Below are positions 1-7,620 of a stretch of DNA of 41,456 nucleotides, one piece after another. Where the stretch lies: contig JBKPIY010000082.1 of assembly GCA_046730475.1 (NCBI GenBank), positions 1 to 41,456 of the forward strand. Reading direction: 5' to 3'. The notes beneath the pieces were generated by a model. That model was not told the DNA's origin and ran no database searches. It saw only the letters and a program-made list of their open reading frames with translations. This DNA comes from JBKPIY01 sp046730475. GTDB lineage: Bacteria; Actinomycetota; Thermoleophilia; Solirubrobacterales; 70-9. Position 1 is the stretch's first letter; each line of letters opens with the position of its first letter. A program made the position numbers and the translations under genes.

Positions 1-1
1 G

Positions 2-440
2 GGCGACACCGGCGGCGGGGGCGGTGGGAACAGGGGCAGCAACAAGGGGAACGGCAACGGGAACGGCAACGGAAACGGGAACGGGAACGGGAACGGGAAC
101 GGGGACGGAAACGGCAACGGAAACGGCGACGGGCATGGAAATGGGAACGGAGACGGGAACGGCGGCCCTGGCAACGGCGGCGGAACCGGGAACGGTGGCG
201 GCACCGGGAACGGCGGCGGCAGCGGGAACGGCGGCGACACCGGGAACGGCGGCGGACACGGCAACGGAGACGGGAATGGCGGGACCGGCAACGGCGGCGG
301 GAACGGCGAAACCGGGAACGGGAGCGAGACCGGCAACGGGGGCGAGACCGGGAACGGGAGCGAGACCGGGAACGGGGGCGACACCGGCAACGGGGGCGAC
401 ACCGGCAACGGGGGCGGAGACGAGAGCGGGAGCTGTCCCG
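2..440 (+). repeat. Low-complexity GGNAAC-type tandem repeat
   Basis: Degenerate 6-nt units (gggaac/ggcaac/ggagac) expand over more than 400 bases, grading into 12-15 nt units that encode TGNGG and ETGNG. Replication slippage would explain the variation, and the array length may differ between strains or be misassembled. Confidence 0.75.
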
Positions 441-466
441 GCCAGGGCCAGGGGAGCGCCGGCTGA
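2..466 (+). CDS. C-terminal tail of a Gly/Asn-rich repeat protein (5' partial)
   Basis: The window opens inside a long low-complexity coding tail. Read in frame 2 it is almost only Gly and Asn, with Asp, Thr, Ser and Glu later: GN dipeptides first, then TGNGG/ETGNG units, ending in a short SCPGQGQGSAG tail before TGA. This frame keeps C or G in nearly every third position, as the neighbouring genes do. The overlapping frame beginning at base 24 gives a Thr/Gly/Ala protein whose third positions are nearly all purines, so I reject it. The N-terminus and any folded domain lie outside the window. Such tails are common in secreted or surface proteins of high-GC bacteria, but no function can be given. 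Confidence 0.55.
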   Translation, partial: GDTGGGGGGNRGSNKGNGNGNGNGNGNGNGNGNGDGNGNGNGDGHGNGNGDGNGGPGNGGGTGNGGGTGNGGGSGNGGDTGNGGGHGNGDGNGGTGNGGGNGETGNGSETGNGGETGNGSETGNGGDTGNGGDTGNGGGDESGSCPGQGQGSAG

Positions 467-648
467 GAGGCTGCAACGAGGTCGACGATCGGCCTCATTG
501 CCCGGTGGCCAGGCTGTGAACGGCTGAGCTGCGGGAACGGTCAGCGGCACCCCGGTCCGGAGGGTTGCGGCCCCCAAAGCCGGGCTCGAGCCGGGATTCT
601 CGTCCAGCGGGATGGCGCCGTCACGCGCGTGGGCGGGGAACGGGCAAA

Positions 649-1989
649 ATGGGCGCCCCGATGACCGCGAATCCCGACAACCAGGGGCAGGTCGCGGCGG
701 TCGATCCGATCTCCGCGTCTCCGGTCTATCCGCGCGGCTCGCGCGTCAACGAGGCCGATCATCTCGAGGTCGGCGGCTGCGATGTGGTCGAGCTCGCCCG
801 AGAATTCGGCACCCCGGCCTACATCTACGCGGAGGACGACTTCCGCTGGCGGGCGCGCGAGTACCTGCGCGCGTTCGGCGAGCGCACCGACGCGTTCGAG
901 GTGATCTACGCGAGCAAGGCCTTCCCCGTCACCGCCGCCTACCGGCTGTGCCGCGAGGAGGGGCTGTCGGTCGACGTCGCCTCCGGGGGCGAGCTACATA
1001 TGGCGCTGGCGGCGGGCGTCGACCCGGCTCGGATCCACATGCACGGCAACAACAAGGGCGCCACCGAGCTCCGCTACGCGTTCGAGGCCGGCGTCGGCCA
1101 CCTGATCCTCGACTCCTTCGACGAGATCGAACGCGCCGAGCGGCTGCTGGACCGATCCCAGCGGCAAAGGGCGTTGATCAGGATCACGCCCGGGATCAAG
1201 GCCTCGACCCACACCTACGTGCAGACGGGCCAGCTCGATTCCAAGTTCGGCTTCGGGCTCGAGGACGGGCTCGCCGAGCGGGCGGTGAAGCGGGTGCGGC
1301 GCTCAGACCGACTCGAGCTGGTCGGCCTCCACGCCCACATCGGCTCGCAGATCTTCGAGCTCGAGCCCTACGCGAAGGCGATCGGGGTCCTCGGTGACTT
1401 CACCCGCTCCCTCGATCTCGACCTCGAGTACCTGAACGTCGGCGGCGGGCTCGGGATCGCGTACACCGAGGAGGACGAGCCGCCCTCGATCGAGGACTAC
1501 GTCGACGTCAAGGTCCGCGGCGTCCACCGCGTGTTCGACCCGGTTCCCAGGATCCTGATCGAGCCGGGCCGTTCGCTGGTGGGGAACGCCGGCATCACCG
1601 CTTACCGCGTGGGGACCGTCAAGGAGATCCCAGGGGTACGGACCTACGTTGCCGTCGACGGCGGGATGTCCGACAACCTGCGACCGATGCTCTACGGCTC
1701 CCGCTACGAGGCGGTGATCGCCGACCGCGCCGGCGACATGCCGGACACGATGGCGACGGTTGCCGGCATGCATTGCGAATCGGGCGACGTGCTGGTCCGG
1801 GACGCCGAGCTCGCGGCCCCCGCGATCGGCGACGTCCTCGTCACCCCGGCGACCGGCGCCTACGGGCACGCCCTCGCCAACAACTACAACGGCGTCCCCC
1901 GTCCGCCGGTGATCTTCTGCCGCGACGGCGAAGCCAGGGTGGTGCTCCGGCGCGAGACCTGGGACGACCTGCTCGCCCGCGACACGTGA
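649..1989 (+). CDS. lysA: Diaminopimelate decarboxylase
   Basis: PLP enzyme of fold type III that decarboxylates meso-diaminopimelate to L-lysine, the last lysine step, in the cytosol. The 446-aa product has the PLP lysine in YASKA (K90), the phosphate-binding NVGGGLG segment, EPGRSLVGNAG, and the CESGD and GAYG motifs near the C-terminus that complete the active site across the dimer. Length fits the family. ATG 649 has GGGGA about 9 nt upstream; ATG 661 is a possible alternative. The stop overlaps the ATG of hom by one base (TGATG), so the two are probably translationally coupled in an aspartate-family operon. Confidence 0.95.
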   Translation: MGAPMTANPDNQGQVAAVDPISASPVYPRGSRVNEADHLEVGGCDVVELAREFGTPAYIYAEDDFRWRAREYLRAFGERTDAFEVIYASKAFPVTAAYRLCREEGLSVDVASGGELHMALAAGVDPARIHMHGNNKGATELRYAFEAGVGHLILDSFDEIERAERLLDRSQRQRALIRITPGIKASTHTYVQTGQLDSKFGFGLEDGLAERAVKRVRRSDRLELVGLHAHIGSQIFELEPYAKAIGVLGDFTRSLDLDLEYLNVGGGLGIAYTEEDEPPSIEDYVDVKVRGVHRVFDPVPRILIEPGRSLVGNAGITAYRVGTVKEIPGVRTYVAVDGGMSDNLRPMLYGSRYEAVIADRAGDMPDTMATVAGMHCESGDVLVRDAELAAPAIGDVLVTPATGAYGHALANNYNGVPRPPVIFCRDGEARVVLRRETWDDLLARDT

Positions 1990-3275
1990 TGGCCACCGGG
2001 GCGAAGGGCACCAGCGCGCCTCGTGATGGCGCCACGAGCGACCCCAAGAAGGGAGCGCCGGTCCGCGTCGGCATCCTCGGCAAGGGAACCGTCGGCGCGG
2101 CCTTCCGCGATCTCCTGGAGGAGCGAGCGGAGATGGTCGCCGAGGTCTCCGGCCGCCGTCCACACGTGAGCGGCGTGCTCAGCCGAAGACAGGGGGATTT
2201 CGACGAGATCCTGGCCGCCAGCGACGTCATCGTCGAGCTCATAGGCGGCATCGATCCCGCCCTGGACTACGTGACCACGGCGCTCCGAGAGGGCCGCCAC
2301 GTGGTGACCGCCAACAAGCAGCTGATCGCCCTGCACGGCGAGGACCTGGTGGCGGCCGCGCGGGAGGGCGGGGCGCAGCTGCGGTTCGAGGCCGCGGTTG
2401 CGGGGGCGATCCCGGTGATCCGGGTGGTGCAGGAGAGCTTGGGCGCGATCCCGATCGAGAAGGTCTTCGGGATCGTCAACGGCACCACCAACTACATCCT
2501 CACGGAGATGGCTCGCGGCGGGCTGTCCTTCGAGGAGGCCCTGAAGCGGGCCCAGGACCTTGGCTACGCCGAGGCTGACCCATCCGACGACGTCGGCGGC
2601 GCGGACGCCGCGGCGAAGATGGCGATCCTCGCCCGGCTCGCCTTCGGCGCCCCCGTCCGGCTGGACCAGGTCCCGTACGAGGGAATCGAGCACATCATGC
2701 CCGACGATCTCGCCTACGCGAAGGAGCTGGGCCTCTCGCTCAAGCTCCTCGGGGTGGCCGAGCGGCTGGGCGACGATCAGATCAGCGTCCGCGTCTTCCC
2801 CTGCTTTCTGTACCCGGGGCATCCGCTGGCGCCGATCTCCGGCCCGTTCAATGCCGTCATGGTCGAGGCCCCGACGATCACGGAGATCACGATGTCTGGA
2901 CCTGGGGCGGGCGGGCCGGAGACCGCCTCGGCGGTCCTCGGCGACGTCGTCTCGGTGATCGCCGGCGGCTCGCCGCTGTTCGAGCAGAACTCGAGGCTGA
3001 AGATCGCCAAGGACGTCGAGATGGCCTTCTACCTGCACCTCGAGGTCGAGGACCGCCCCGGCGTGCTCGCGCAGATCGCGGAGATCCTGGGCGACAACCT
3101 GGTCTCGGTGCGGAGCGTCGTCCAGCGCGGGATGGGCGACGACGCCCAGCTGATCATGGTCATGCACCCGGTCAGCGAGAAGCGCTTTGACACAGCTCTG
3201 AAGAAGATCGCCAAGCTCAAGTTCCTTCGCTCGCCGCCCCGCGCCATCCGGGTGATCGAAGAAGAGTTCACCTAG
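1989..3275 (+). CDS. hom: Homoserine dehydrogenase with C-terminal ACT domain
   Basis: Reduces aspartate semialdehyde to homoserine with NAD(P)H, at the branch point to threonine and methionine. The 428-aa protein has a Rossmann GILGKGTVG motif near residue 35, the family segment FGIVNGTTNYILTEM, the catalytic-region ADPSDDVGGADAA, and a C-terminal ACT domain beginning LHLEVEDRPGVLAQIAEILG, which in this family carries threonine feedback inhibition. It has no aspartokinase domain. The start overlaps the lysA stop by one base. thrC follows after 2 nt, so lysA-hom-thrC reads as one transcript. Confidence 0.96.
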   Translation: MATGAKGTSAPRDGATSDPKKGAPVRVGILGKGTVGAAFRDLLEERAEMVAEVSGRRPHVSGVLSRRQGDFDEILAASDVIVELIGGIDPALDYVTTALREGRHVVTANKQLIALHGEDLVAAAREGGAQLRFEAAVAGAIPVIRVVQESLGAIPIEKVFGIVNGTTNYILTEMARGGLSFEEALKRAQDLGYAEADPSDDVGGADAAAKMAILARLAFGAPVRLDQVPYEGIEHIMPDDLAYAKELGLSLKLLGVAERLGDDQISVRVFPCFLYPGHPLAPISGPFNAVMVEAPTITEITMSGPGAGGPETASAVLGDVVSVIAGGSPLFEQNSRLKIAKDVEMAFYLHLEVEDRPGVLAQIAEILGDNLVSVRSVVQRGMGDDAQLIMVMHPVSEKRFDTALKKIAKLKFLRSPPRAIRVIEEEFT

Positions 3276-3277
3276 CG

Positions 3278-4312
3278 ATGCCCCCGGCCCTGATCGAGCG
3301 CTACCGGCGGGACCTGCCGCTAGAGGAGGGGGATCCCGTGGTGAGCCTGAACGAGGGCTCGACCCCGCTCGTGCACGCCCCGCGGCTGTCGGACCGGGTC
3401 GGCGCCGAGGTCTATCTGAAGCTCGAGGGGGTGAATCCCACCGGCAGCTTCAAGGACCGGGGGATGACCGTGGCGGTGTCGCGGGCGAAGGGGAGCGGGG
3501 CGGAGGCGGTGATCTGCGCTTCCACCGGAAACACCGCCGCCAGCGCCGCCGCCTACGCCGCCCGAGCAGGGATGCGCGGCGCGGTGATCGTCCCCGAGGG
3601 GAAGATCGCGATCGGCAAGCTCGCTCAGGCGCTGATCCACGGCGCCAGGGTGATCGCAATCGAGGGCAACTTCGACCAGGCCCTGGGGATCGTTCGCGAG
3701 CTGTCCGAGCGCCACCCGATCGAGCTGGTGAACTCGGTCAACCCCTACCGGATCCAGGGCCAGAAGACGGGCGCCTTCGAGCTTTGCGACGAGCTAGGGG
3801 ACCCCCCCGACGCCCTCGCGATCCCGATCGGTAACGCCGGCAACATCACCGCCTATTGGATGGGCTTCCAGGAGCGGGGCGCCTCGCCGATCCTCTACGG
3901 CTTCCAGGCCGCCGGCGCCGCCCCCCTGGTAAAGGGCCACCCGATCGAGCGCCCCGAGACGATCGCCTCGGCGATCCGGATCGGCAACCCCGCGCGCTGG
4001 GAGGAGGCGATGGGCGCCCTCACCGCCTCCCGCGGTCGGGTGGCAGCGGTCACCGACGAGCAGATCCTCGACGCCTATCGCCTGGTCGCCTCGACCGAGG
4101 GCGTCTTCTGTGAGCCGGCGTCCGCCGCCTCGGTCGCGGGCCTGCTCGCCCACGGCCTTCCGGTCGCCGACGGGATGGAGACCCCGCGGTCGGTGGTCTG
4201 TGTCCTCACCGGCCACGGCCTCAAGGACCCCGACACCGCCCTCGGCAAGGCCCCCCAGGTGATCGGCTGCGCCGCCGAGATCGAGGCGGTCGAGCGGGCG
4301 GTGTTTGGCTAG
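3278..4312 (+). CDS. thrC: Threonine synthase
   Basis: PLP-dependent conversion of O-phosphohomoserine to threonine. The 344-aa protein is the short bacterial type. GSFKDRGM holds the PLP lysine (K59), CASTGNTAASAAAYAARAG is the cofactor/phosphate loop, and IGNAGNITAYWMGF and LTGHGLKDPD are typical later motifs. It starts 2 nt after the hom stop. A perfect palindrome CGGGAGCTCCCG lies about 40 nt after its stop but lacks a T-run, so it is not a convincing terminator. Confidence 0.96.
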   Translation: MPPALIERYRRDLPLEEGDPVVSLNEGSTPLVHAPRLSDRVGAEVYLKLEGVNPTGSFKDRGMTVAVSRAKGSGAEAVICASTGNTAASAAAYAARAGMRGAVIVPEGKIAIGKLAQALIHGARVIAIEGNFDQALGIVRELSERHPIELVNSVNPYRIQGQKTGAFELCDELGDPPDALAIPIGNAGNITAYWMGFQERGASPILYGFQAAGAAPLVKGHPIERPETIASAIRIGNPARWEEAMGALTASRGRVAAVTDEQILDAYRLVASTEGVFCEPASAASVAGLLAHGLPVADGMETPRSVVCVLTGHGLKDPDTALGKAPQVIGCAAEIEAVERAVFG

Positions 4313-4460
4313 GTGCTGAACAACCGGGTTTCAGTGGGCGGCGACCGGGAGCTCCCGCGGCCCCATAATGACCTGAAACCAACCGCAATCGCAGTAGAGT
4401 GCGGCGCGACTCGTCACCGAGGCCCGACCGAGGCACCAACAGAAGAACGGGAGACCGACA

Positions 4461-4805
4461 GTGGGGCTGTTCAAGTCGGCGGCTGAGCCGAAGGTCGAGC
4501 TCCTCTGGTGGGAGGGGTGCCCCTCCTGGGAGCGGGCGCTATCCCAGCTCAGGGCCGCGATGAAGCAGTGCGGCCTCGACCCGGACCGGATCGAGGTGAC
4601 GGAGATCGATACCGACGCAGACGCGGAGTGCCGCAGCTTCGTCGGCTCGCCGACGATCCGGATCAACGGTGAGGACATCCAGCCACCCGCCCGGGATGAG
4701 CCCGTCGGTCTGAGCTGTCGCGTCTATCACCGCCGCGACGGGACGGTCTCGCCGCTGCCCGACAACGACGACCTCCGCGACGCCCTCCGGGCGGCGCTCG
4801 GCTGA
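4461..4805 (+). CDS. Small thioredoxin-fold protein (DUF2703/MerB-like)
   Basis: 114-aa protein starting at GTG behind GGGAGA. VELLWWEGCPSW sits where the CxxC of thioredoxins would be, but only one Cys (in GCPSW) is left, and FVGSPTIRINGED carries the cis-Pro loop. Proteins of this kind are annotated as thioredoxin-like or alkylmercury-lyase-like; with one active-site Cys it could bind a thiol or metal rather than act as a disulfide reductase. No mercury genes are nearby. It lies after a 148-nt gap behind thrC, a lower-GC stretch that could hold its own promoter, and is followed by another thioredoxin-fold gene. Confidence 0.75.
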   Translation: MGLFKSAAEPKVELLWWEGCPSWERALSQLRAAMKQCGLDPDRIEVTEIDTDADAECRSFVGSPTIRINGEDIQPPARDEPVGLSCRVYHRRDGTVSPLPDNDDLRDALRAALG

Positions 4806-4836
4806 GCAGGGCGGGGGCCACGAAAGGAGCGACGCG

Positions 4837-5367
4837 ATGGCGATCGAGATCGGCGACAGGGCCCCGGGCTTCGAGCTGCCCGGGACCGACGGCGGCAGCT
4901 ATGCGCTCCAGGAGGACGGCGCGCCCGCCACCGTCGTCTACTGGACCTGCAACCACTGCCCCTACGCCCTCGCCTGGCACGAGCGGATGCTCGCGGTCGC
5001 TCGCGACTACGCCGACCGCGGGGTGCGGGTCCTCGCGATCAACTCGAACGATCCCGAGCGCTACCCGGCCGACTCCTTCGAGGCGATGGTCGAGCGGGTC
5101 GAGCGCGAGGGCGATTGGCCCCATCCCTACCTTTACGACGAGAGCCAGAAGATTGCCCGCGCCTGGGGAGCCGAGCGCACCCCGCACGTGTTTGTCCTCG
5201 ACGGCGAGCTGCGGCTCCGGTACGAGGGCGCCCCCGACCCCGACTACGAGGACCCGGCCCAGGGCGCGGTATGGCTCCGCGGCGCGCTCGACGCCGTCCT
5301 CGCCGGCCGTCACCCGGAGCCGCCGCGGACCGACCCCGTCGGCTGCACGATCAAGTGGAGGCGATGA
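4837..5367 (+). CDS. Thioredoxin family / AhpC-TSA-like protein
   Basis: 176 aa, ATG with GAAAGGAG upstream. The N-terminus (IGDRAPGFELPGTDGGSYAL) is typical of the AhpC-TSA/redoxin fold, and VVYWTCNHCPYALAWHERM contains a CxxC active site. The cis-Pro stretch is ERTPHVFVLDGE. It ends with VGCTIKWRR, a signature of a widespread thioredoxin-like family. There is no signal peptide, so a cytoplasmic thiol reductase or peroxidase role is likely; the substrate is unknown. The gene sits between thrC and thrB without an obvious metabolic link, and thrB starts 13 nt downstream. Confidence 0.88.
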   Translation: MAIEIGDRAPGFELPGTDGGSYALQEDGAPATVVYWTCNHCPYALAWHERMLAVARDYADRGVRVLAINSNDPERYPADSFEAMVERVEREGDWPHPYLYDESQKIARAWGAERTPHVFVLDGELRLRYEGAPDPDYEDPAQGAVWLRGALDAVLAGRHPEPPRTDPVGCTIKWRR

Positions 5368-5380
5368 GCGGGGTGTCGGC

Positions 5381-6262
5381 GTGACCTCGCGGCGTCGCCT
5401 CGTCCGTGTCCCCGCCTCATCGGCCAACCTCGGGCCGGGGTTCGACGTCCTCGCCGCCGCCCTCTCGCTCTACCTCGAGCTCGAGGTGGAGGAGACCGGC
5501 ACCTTCTCGGTCGAGGCCAAGGGCCTCGACGTTCCCACCGACCGCTCCAACCTGTGCGTGCGGTCGTTCGAGTGGCTTCGCCCGGCCGACGGGATCAGCT
5601 TTCGGATCCGCAGCGAGATCCCCCTCGTCGCCGGGCTCGGCTCGAGCGCGGCGGCGATCATCGCCGGCCTCCTCGCCGCCGACCACCTCTACGAGCTCGC
5701 GATGGAGCCCGGCGACCTTCTCGCCCACGCGGCCGAGATCGAGGGCCACCCCGACAACGTCGCCGCCGCCCTCCACGGCGGGTTCGTGATCTGCTCGCGG
5801 GACAACGGGATCGTCAACGCCACCCGCCTCGAACCGCCCCAGGGCGTCGAGGCGGTGGTCGTCGTCCCCGACGGCCAGCAGGTCCCCACCACCGAGGCCC
5901 GCGAGGCGCTCCCGGCCGAGGTCCCGTTCGAGGACGCGGTCGCAAACGTCGCTGCCGCCTCCCAGCTGGTCGCCGGGATCCAGCGCTCGGACCTCACCCT
6001 GATCGCGCGCGGCCTCGCCGACCGCCTCCACCAGCCCCATCGCGCCAAGCTCTACCCTCGCTCCATGGAGCTGGTCACCGAGGCGCCGCGGATGGGCGCG
6101 ATCGGCGCCACCATCTCCGGCGCCGGCCCCACCGTCCTCGTCTGGACTTTCTGGCAGAGCACCGGCGAGGTGATGAGCAAGGTGAAGGCGCGCGCCGCCG
6201 ACTGGGCCGATGTTCACCGGGTCCCCTTCTCCCCGTCCGGCGCCGACGTCCCGGAGCTGTGA
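5381..6262 (+). CDS. thrB: Homoserine kinase
   Basis: GHMP kinase that phosphorylates homoserine for thrC. The 293-aa protein starts at the only suitable start in frame, GTG 5381. RVPASSANLGPGFDVLAAAL is the N-terminal GHMP motif, VAGLGSSAAAIIAGLLAA the ATP-binding glycine/serine loop, EGHPDNVAAALHGG the third signature, and MGAIGATISGAGPTVL the C-terminal motif. Length fits the family. It closes the aspartate-family block although two thioredoxin-like genes separate it from thrC. The next gene starts one base after its stop. Confidence 0.95.
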   Translation: MTSRRRLVRVPASSANLGPGFDVLAAALSLYLELEVEETGTFSVEAKGLDVPTDRSNLCVRSFEWLRPADGISFRIRSEIPLVAGLGSSAAAIIAGLLAADHLYELAMEPGDLLAHAAEIEGHPDNVAAALHGGFVICSRDNGIVNATRLEPPQGVEAVVVVPDGQQVPTTEAREALPAEVPFEDAVANVAAASQLVAGIQRSDLTLIARGLADRLHQPHRAKLYPRSMELVTEAPRMGAIGATISGAGPTVLVWTFWQSTGEVMSKVKARAADWADVHRVPFSPSGADVPEL

Positions 6263-6263
6263 C

Positions 6264-6623
6264 GTGAGGGAGGACACCTCCACCGCCTCGCTCTGGTCGG
6301 AGGACTCGATCCTGTCGATCGGAAGTAAGGGCTCGATCCTGTCGATCGGCTCGGTCGGCTCGATCCTCTCGATCGGCTCGGTCGGCTCGATCCTCTCGAT
6401 CGGCTCGGCCGGATCGGGCGCCTCCGCCTTCTCCGTTGCCTCCTTCGCCTCGATCGGCTCCCTGATGTCGGCCCGCTCGGCCACCTCGGTGATGAGCTAC
6501 CGCAGCCGCGACGCGGTCATGTCCGAGCCCGACCGCGAGGAGGCTTCCCTGATCGCCGCCGGCGCCCTCCTCCTCGCCGCCCTCTTGGTCGGGGGGTCGG
6601 CGCTGCGTCGCCGCTTCCGCTAG
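6264..6623 (+). CDS. SILSIGS-repeat single-pass membrane protein
   Basis: 119 aa from GTG 6264, directly after thrB. The N-terminal part holds four perfect 9-residue units (SILSIGSxG), then a looser Ser/Gly/Ala-rich stretch (GASAFSVASFASIGSLMSARS). A transmembrane helix follows (LIAAGALLLAALLVGGSAL) and a short basic tail RRRFR. There is no N-terminal signal peptide, so orientation is uncertain; the positive tail suggests C-terminus inside. The alternating Ile/Leu/Ser/Gly pattern is compatible with a beta-solenoid or a self-assembling beta structure. I know of no assigned function. Its stop overlaps the stop of the opposing SnoaL-like gene. Confidence 0.75.
   Translation: MREDTSTASLWSEDSILSIGSKGSILSIGSVGSILSIGSVGSILSIGSAGSGASAFSVASFASIGSLMSARSATSVMSYRSRDAVMSEPDREEASLIAAGALLLAALLVGGSALRRRFR
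6305..6412 (+). repeat. Four tandem 27-nt repeats
   Basis: Units begin at 6305, 6332, 6359 and 6386, each starting ctcgatcct(g/c)tcgatcgg. They encode the 9-residue SILSIGSxG unit. Near identity at DNA level, including synonymous sites, points to recent duplication or gene conversion. Confidence 0.9.
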
Positions 6624-7051
6624 TCGAGCAGCCCGACCTGGCGGAGGATCGAGACCGAGTCCGAGTAGACGTCCTTGCGCTTGATCAGGCCGTCCTCGCA
6701 GGGGATCACGTCGACGCCGTCCCAGGTGACCTTCCTTCCGGTCGGCTCGGCGACGAGGTCGCCCCTCCTCATCCGGTTGGCGTGGGTCGCCGTCGCGGTC
6801 CACTCCTGGGTGACGACGCCGTCGCGGACGTAGAGGCGATTGGTCTCGAAGTGGATGTCGGGCCAAGTCTCGAAGATCGAGCCGATGTGGCCGCGGACCT
6901 CCTCGCCGCTCGCCGATTCCCCGGCGGTGTGGTTGGCGAACACCATGTCGGGGGCGTGCATCGCCATGATCGCGTCGAGGTCGTGCGAGTTCCAGGCGTC
7001 GTTGTAGCGGCCGATCAGCCGCTCGAGGGTGGCCGCCACGTCGCTCCCCAT
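6620..7051 (-). CDS. SnoaL-like / nuclear transport factor 2 fold protein
   Basis: 143 aa. The sequence RYNDAWNSHDLDAIMAMHAPDMVF near the N-terminus is the standard opening of SnoaL/ketosteroid-isomerase-like proteins, followed by EVRGHIGSIFETWPDIHFE and a C-terminal sheet containing DGVDVIPCEDGLIKRKDVYSD. These cone-shaped dimers are isomerases, cyclases or ligand-binding proteins; the substrate cannot be told. It is transcribed towards thrB and divergently from the cupin gene. The 58 nt between them are AT-richer (catatgtgggatatgt) and probably hold both promoters. The stop overlaps the opposite gene by 4 nt. Confidence 0.88.
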   Translation of the reverse strand: MGSDVAATLERLIGRYNDAWNSHDLDAIMAMHAPDMVFANHTAGESASGEEVRGHIGSIFETWPDIHFETNRLYVRDGVVTQEWTATATHANRMRRGDLVAEPTGRKVTWDGVDVIPCEDGLIKRKDVYSDSVSILRQVGLLD

Positions 7052-7109
7052 GGGCGAAGCATATGTGGGATATGTTCGCCGGCGGTACTTCGAGCGGAAG
7101 GGGAGATAG

Positions 7110-7484
7110 ATGGCTGACGGCTACACGGTCAAGCGGATCGACGACTTCGAGGAGATGGAGGGCTCGGGCGGGGCCACCTGGCGCCTCGCTCGCAAGACCC
7201 TGGGCGCAAACGCGTTCGGCTTCAACGTCGTCGACATCGAACCCGGCGGCCAGATCCCCGAGCACGACGAGAGCCAGAGCGGCCAGGAGGAGGTCTACGC
7301 GATCCTCGAGGGCGAGGGCACCTTCATCGCCGGCGACGAGGAGATCCCCGCCCCGGCCGGCACCTTCATCCGCTACTCGCCCGAGGTCAAACGGGGGGTG
7401 AGAAACCACTCGGACGGGACGATCCGCGCGCTCCTGATCGGGGTCCCGGGCGACACCGGCTACGAGCCCCTCTCCTGGGCCTAG
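7110..7484 (+). CDS. Cupin-domain protein
   Basis: 124 aa single-domain cupin. Motif 1 is seen as GGQIPEHDESQSGQEEVYAILEGEGTF without the usual HxH pair (one His, then Gln and Glu), and motif 2 as PAGTFIRYSPEVKRGVRNHSDG. Metal binding is therefore uncertain. AGGGGAGAT stands before the ATG. Divergent from the SnoaL-like gene. Function is not determinable beyond small-molecule binding or a simple dioxygenase/isomerase role. Confidence 0.87.
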   Translation: MADGYTVKRIDDFEEMEGSGGATWRLARKTLGANAFGFNVVDIEPGGQIPEHDESQSGQEEVYAILEGEGTFIAGDEEIPAPAGTFIRYSPEVKRGVRNHSDGTIRALLIGVPGDTGYEPLSWA

Positions 7485-7485
7485 C

Positions 7486-7505
7486 GCCGCCCGGCCGATG
7501 GCGGC
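7486..7505 (+). terminator. Possible terminator hairpin after the cupin gene
   Basis: GCCGCC and GGCGGC arms with an 8-nt loop start 2 nt after the cupin stop. There is no clear T-run, so this is a weak call. Confidence 0.35.
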
Positions 7506-7620
7506 TGCTCGATGTTCGGCGCACTTACTCGGCGGACGCCGATCTGATTGGCTCGGGTCAACATCTCTGGAGGAGACATATAGCCGCAGGCCACCGAGCC
7601 GGCGGCGGGAGGTGGGCGCT

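Noticed and set aside
2..440. CRISPR-like appearance of the opening repeats
   Set aside because: Units are 6-15 nt, coding, without spacers of constant length; no cas genes present.
24..527. Open frame of Thr/Gly/Ala repeats beginning at base 24
   Set aside because: Its third codon positions are nearly all purines, unlike all real genes here; the Gly/Asn frame ending at 466 has the expected GC-rich third positions.
4331..4678. Minus-strand frame with CWC and CDC that looks a little like a zinc ribbon
   Set aside because: It lies antisense to the certain start of the thioredoxin-like gene and has no ribosome site; the Cys pattern is probably chance.
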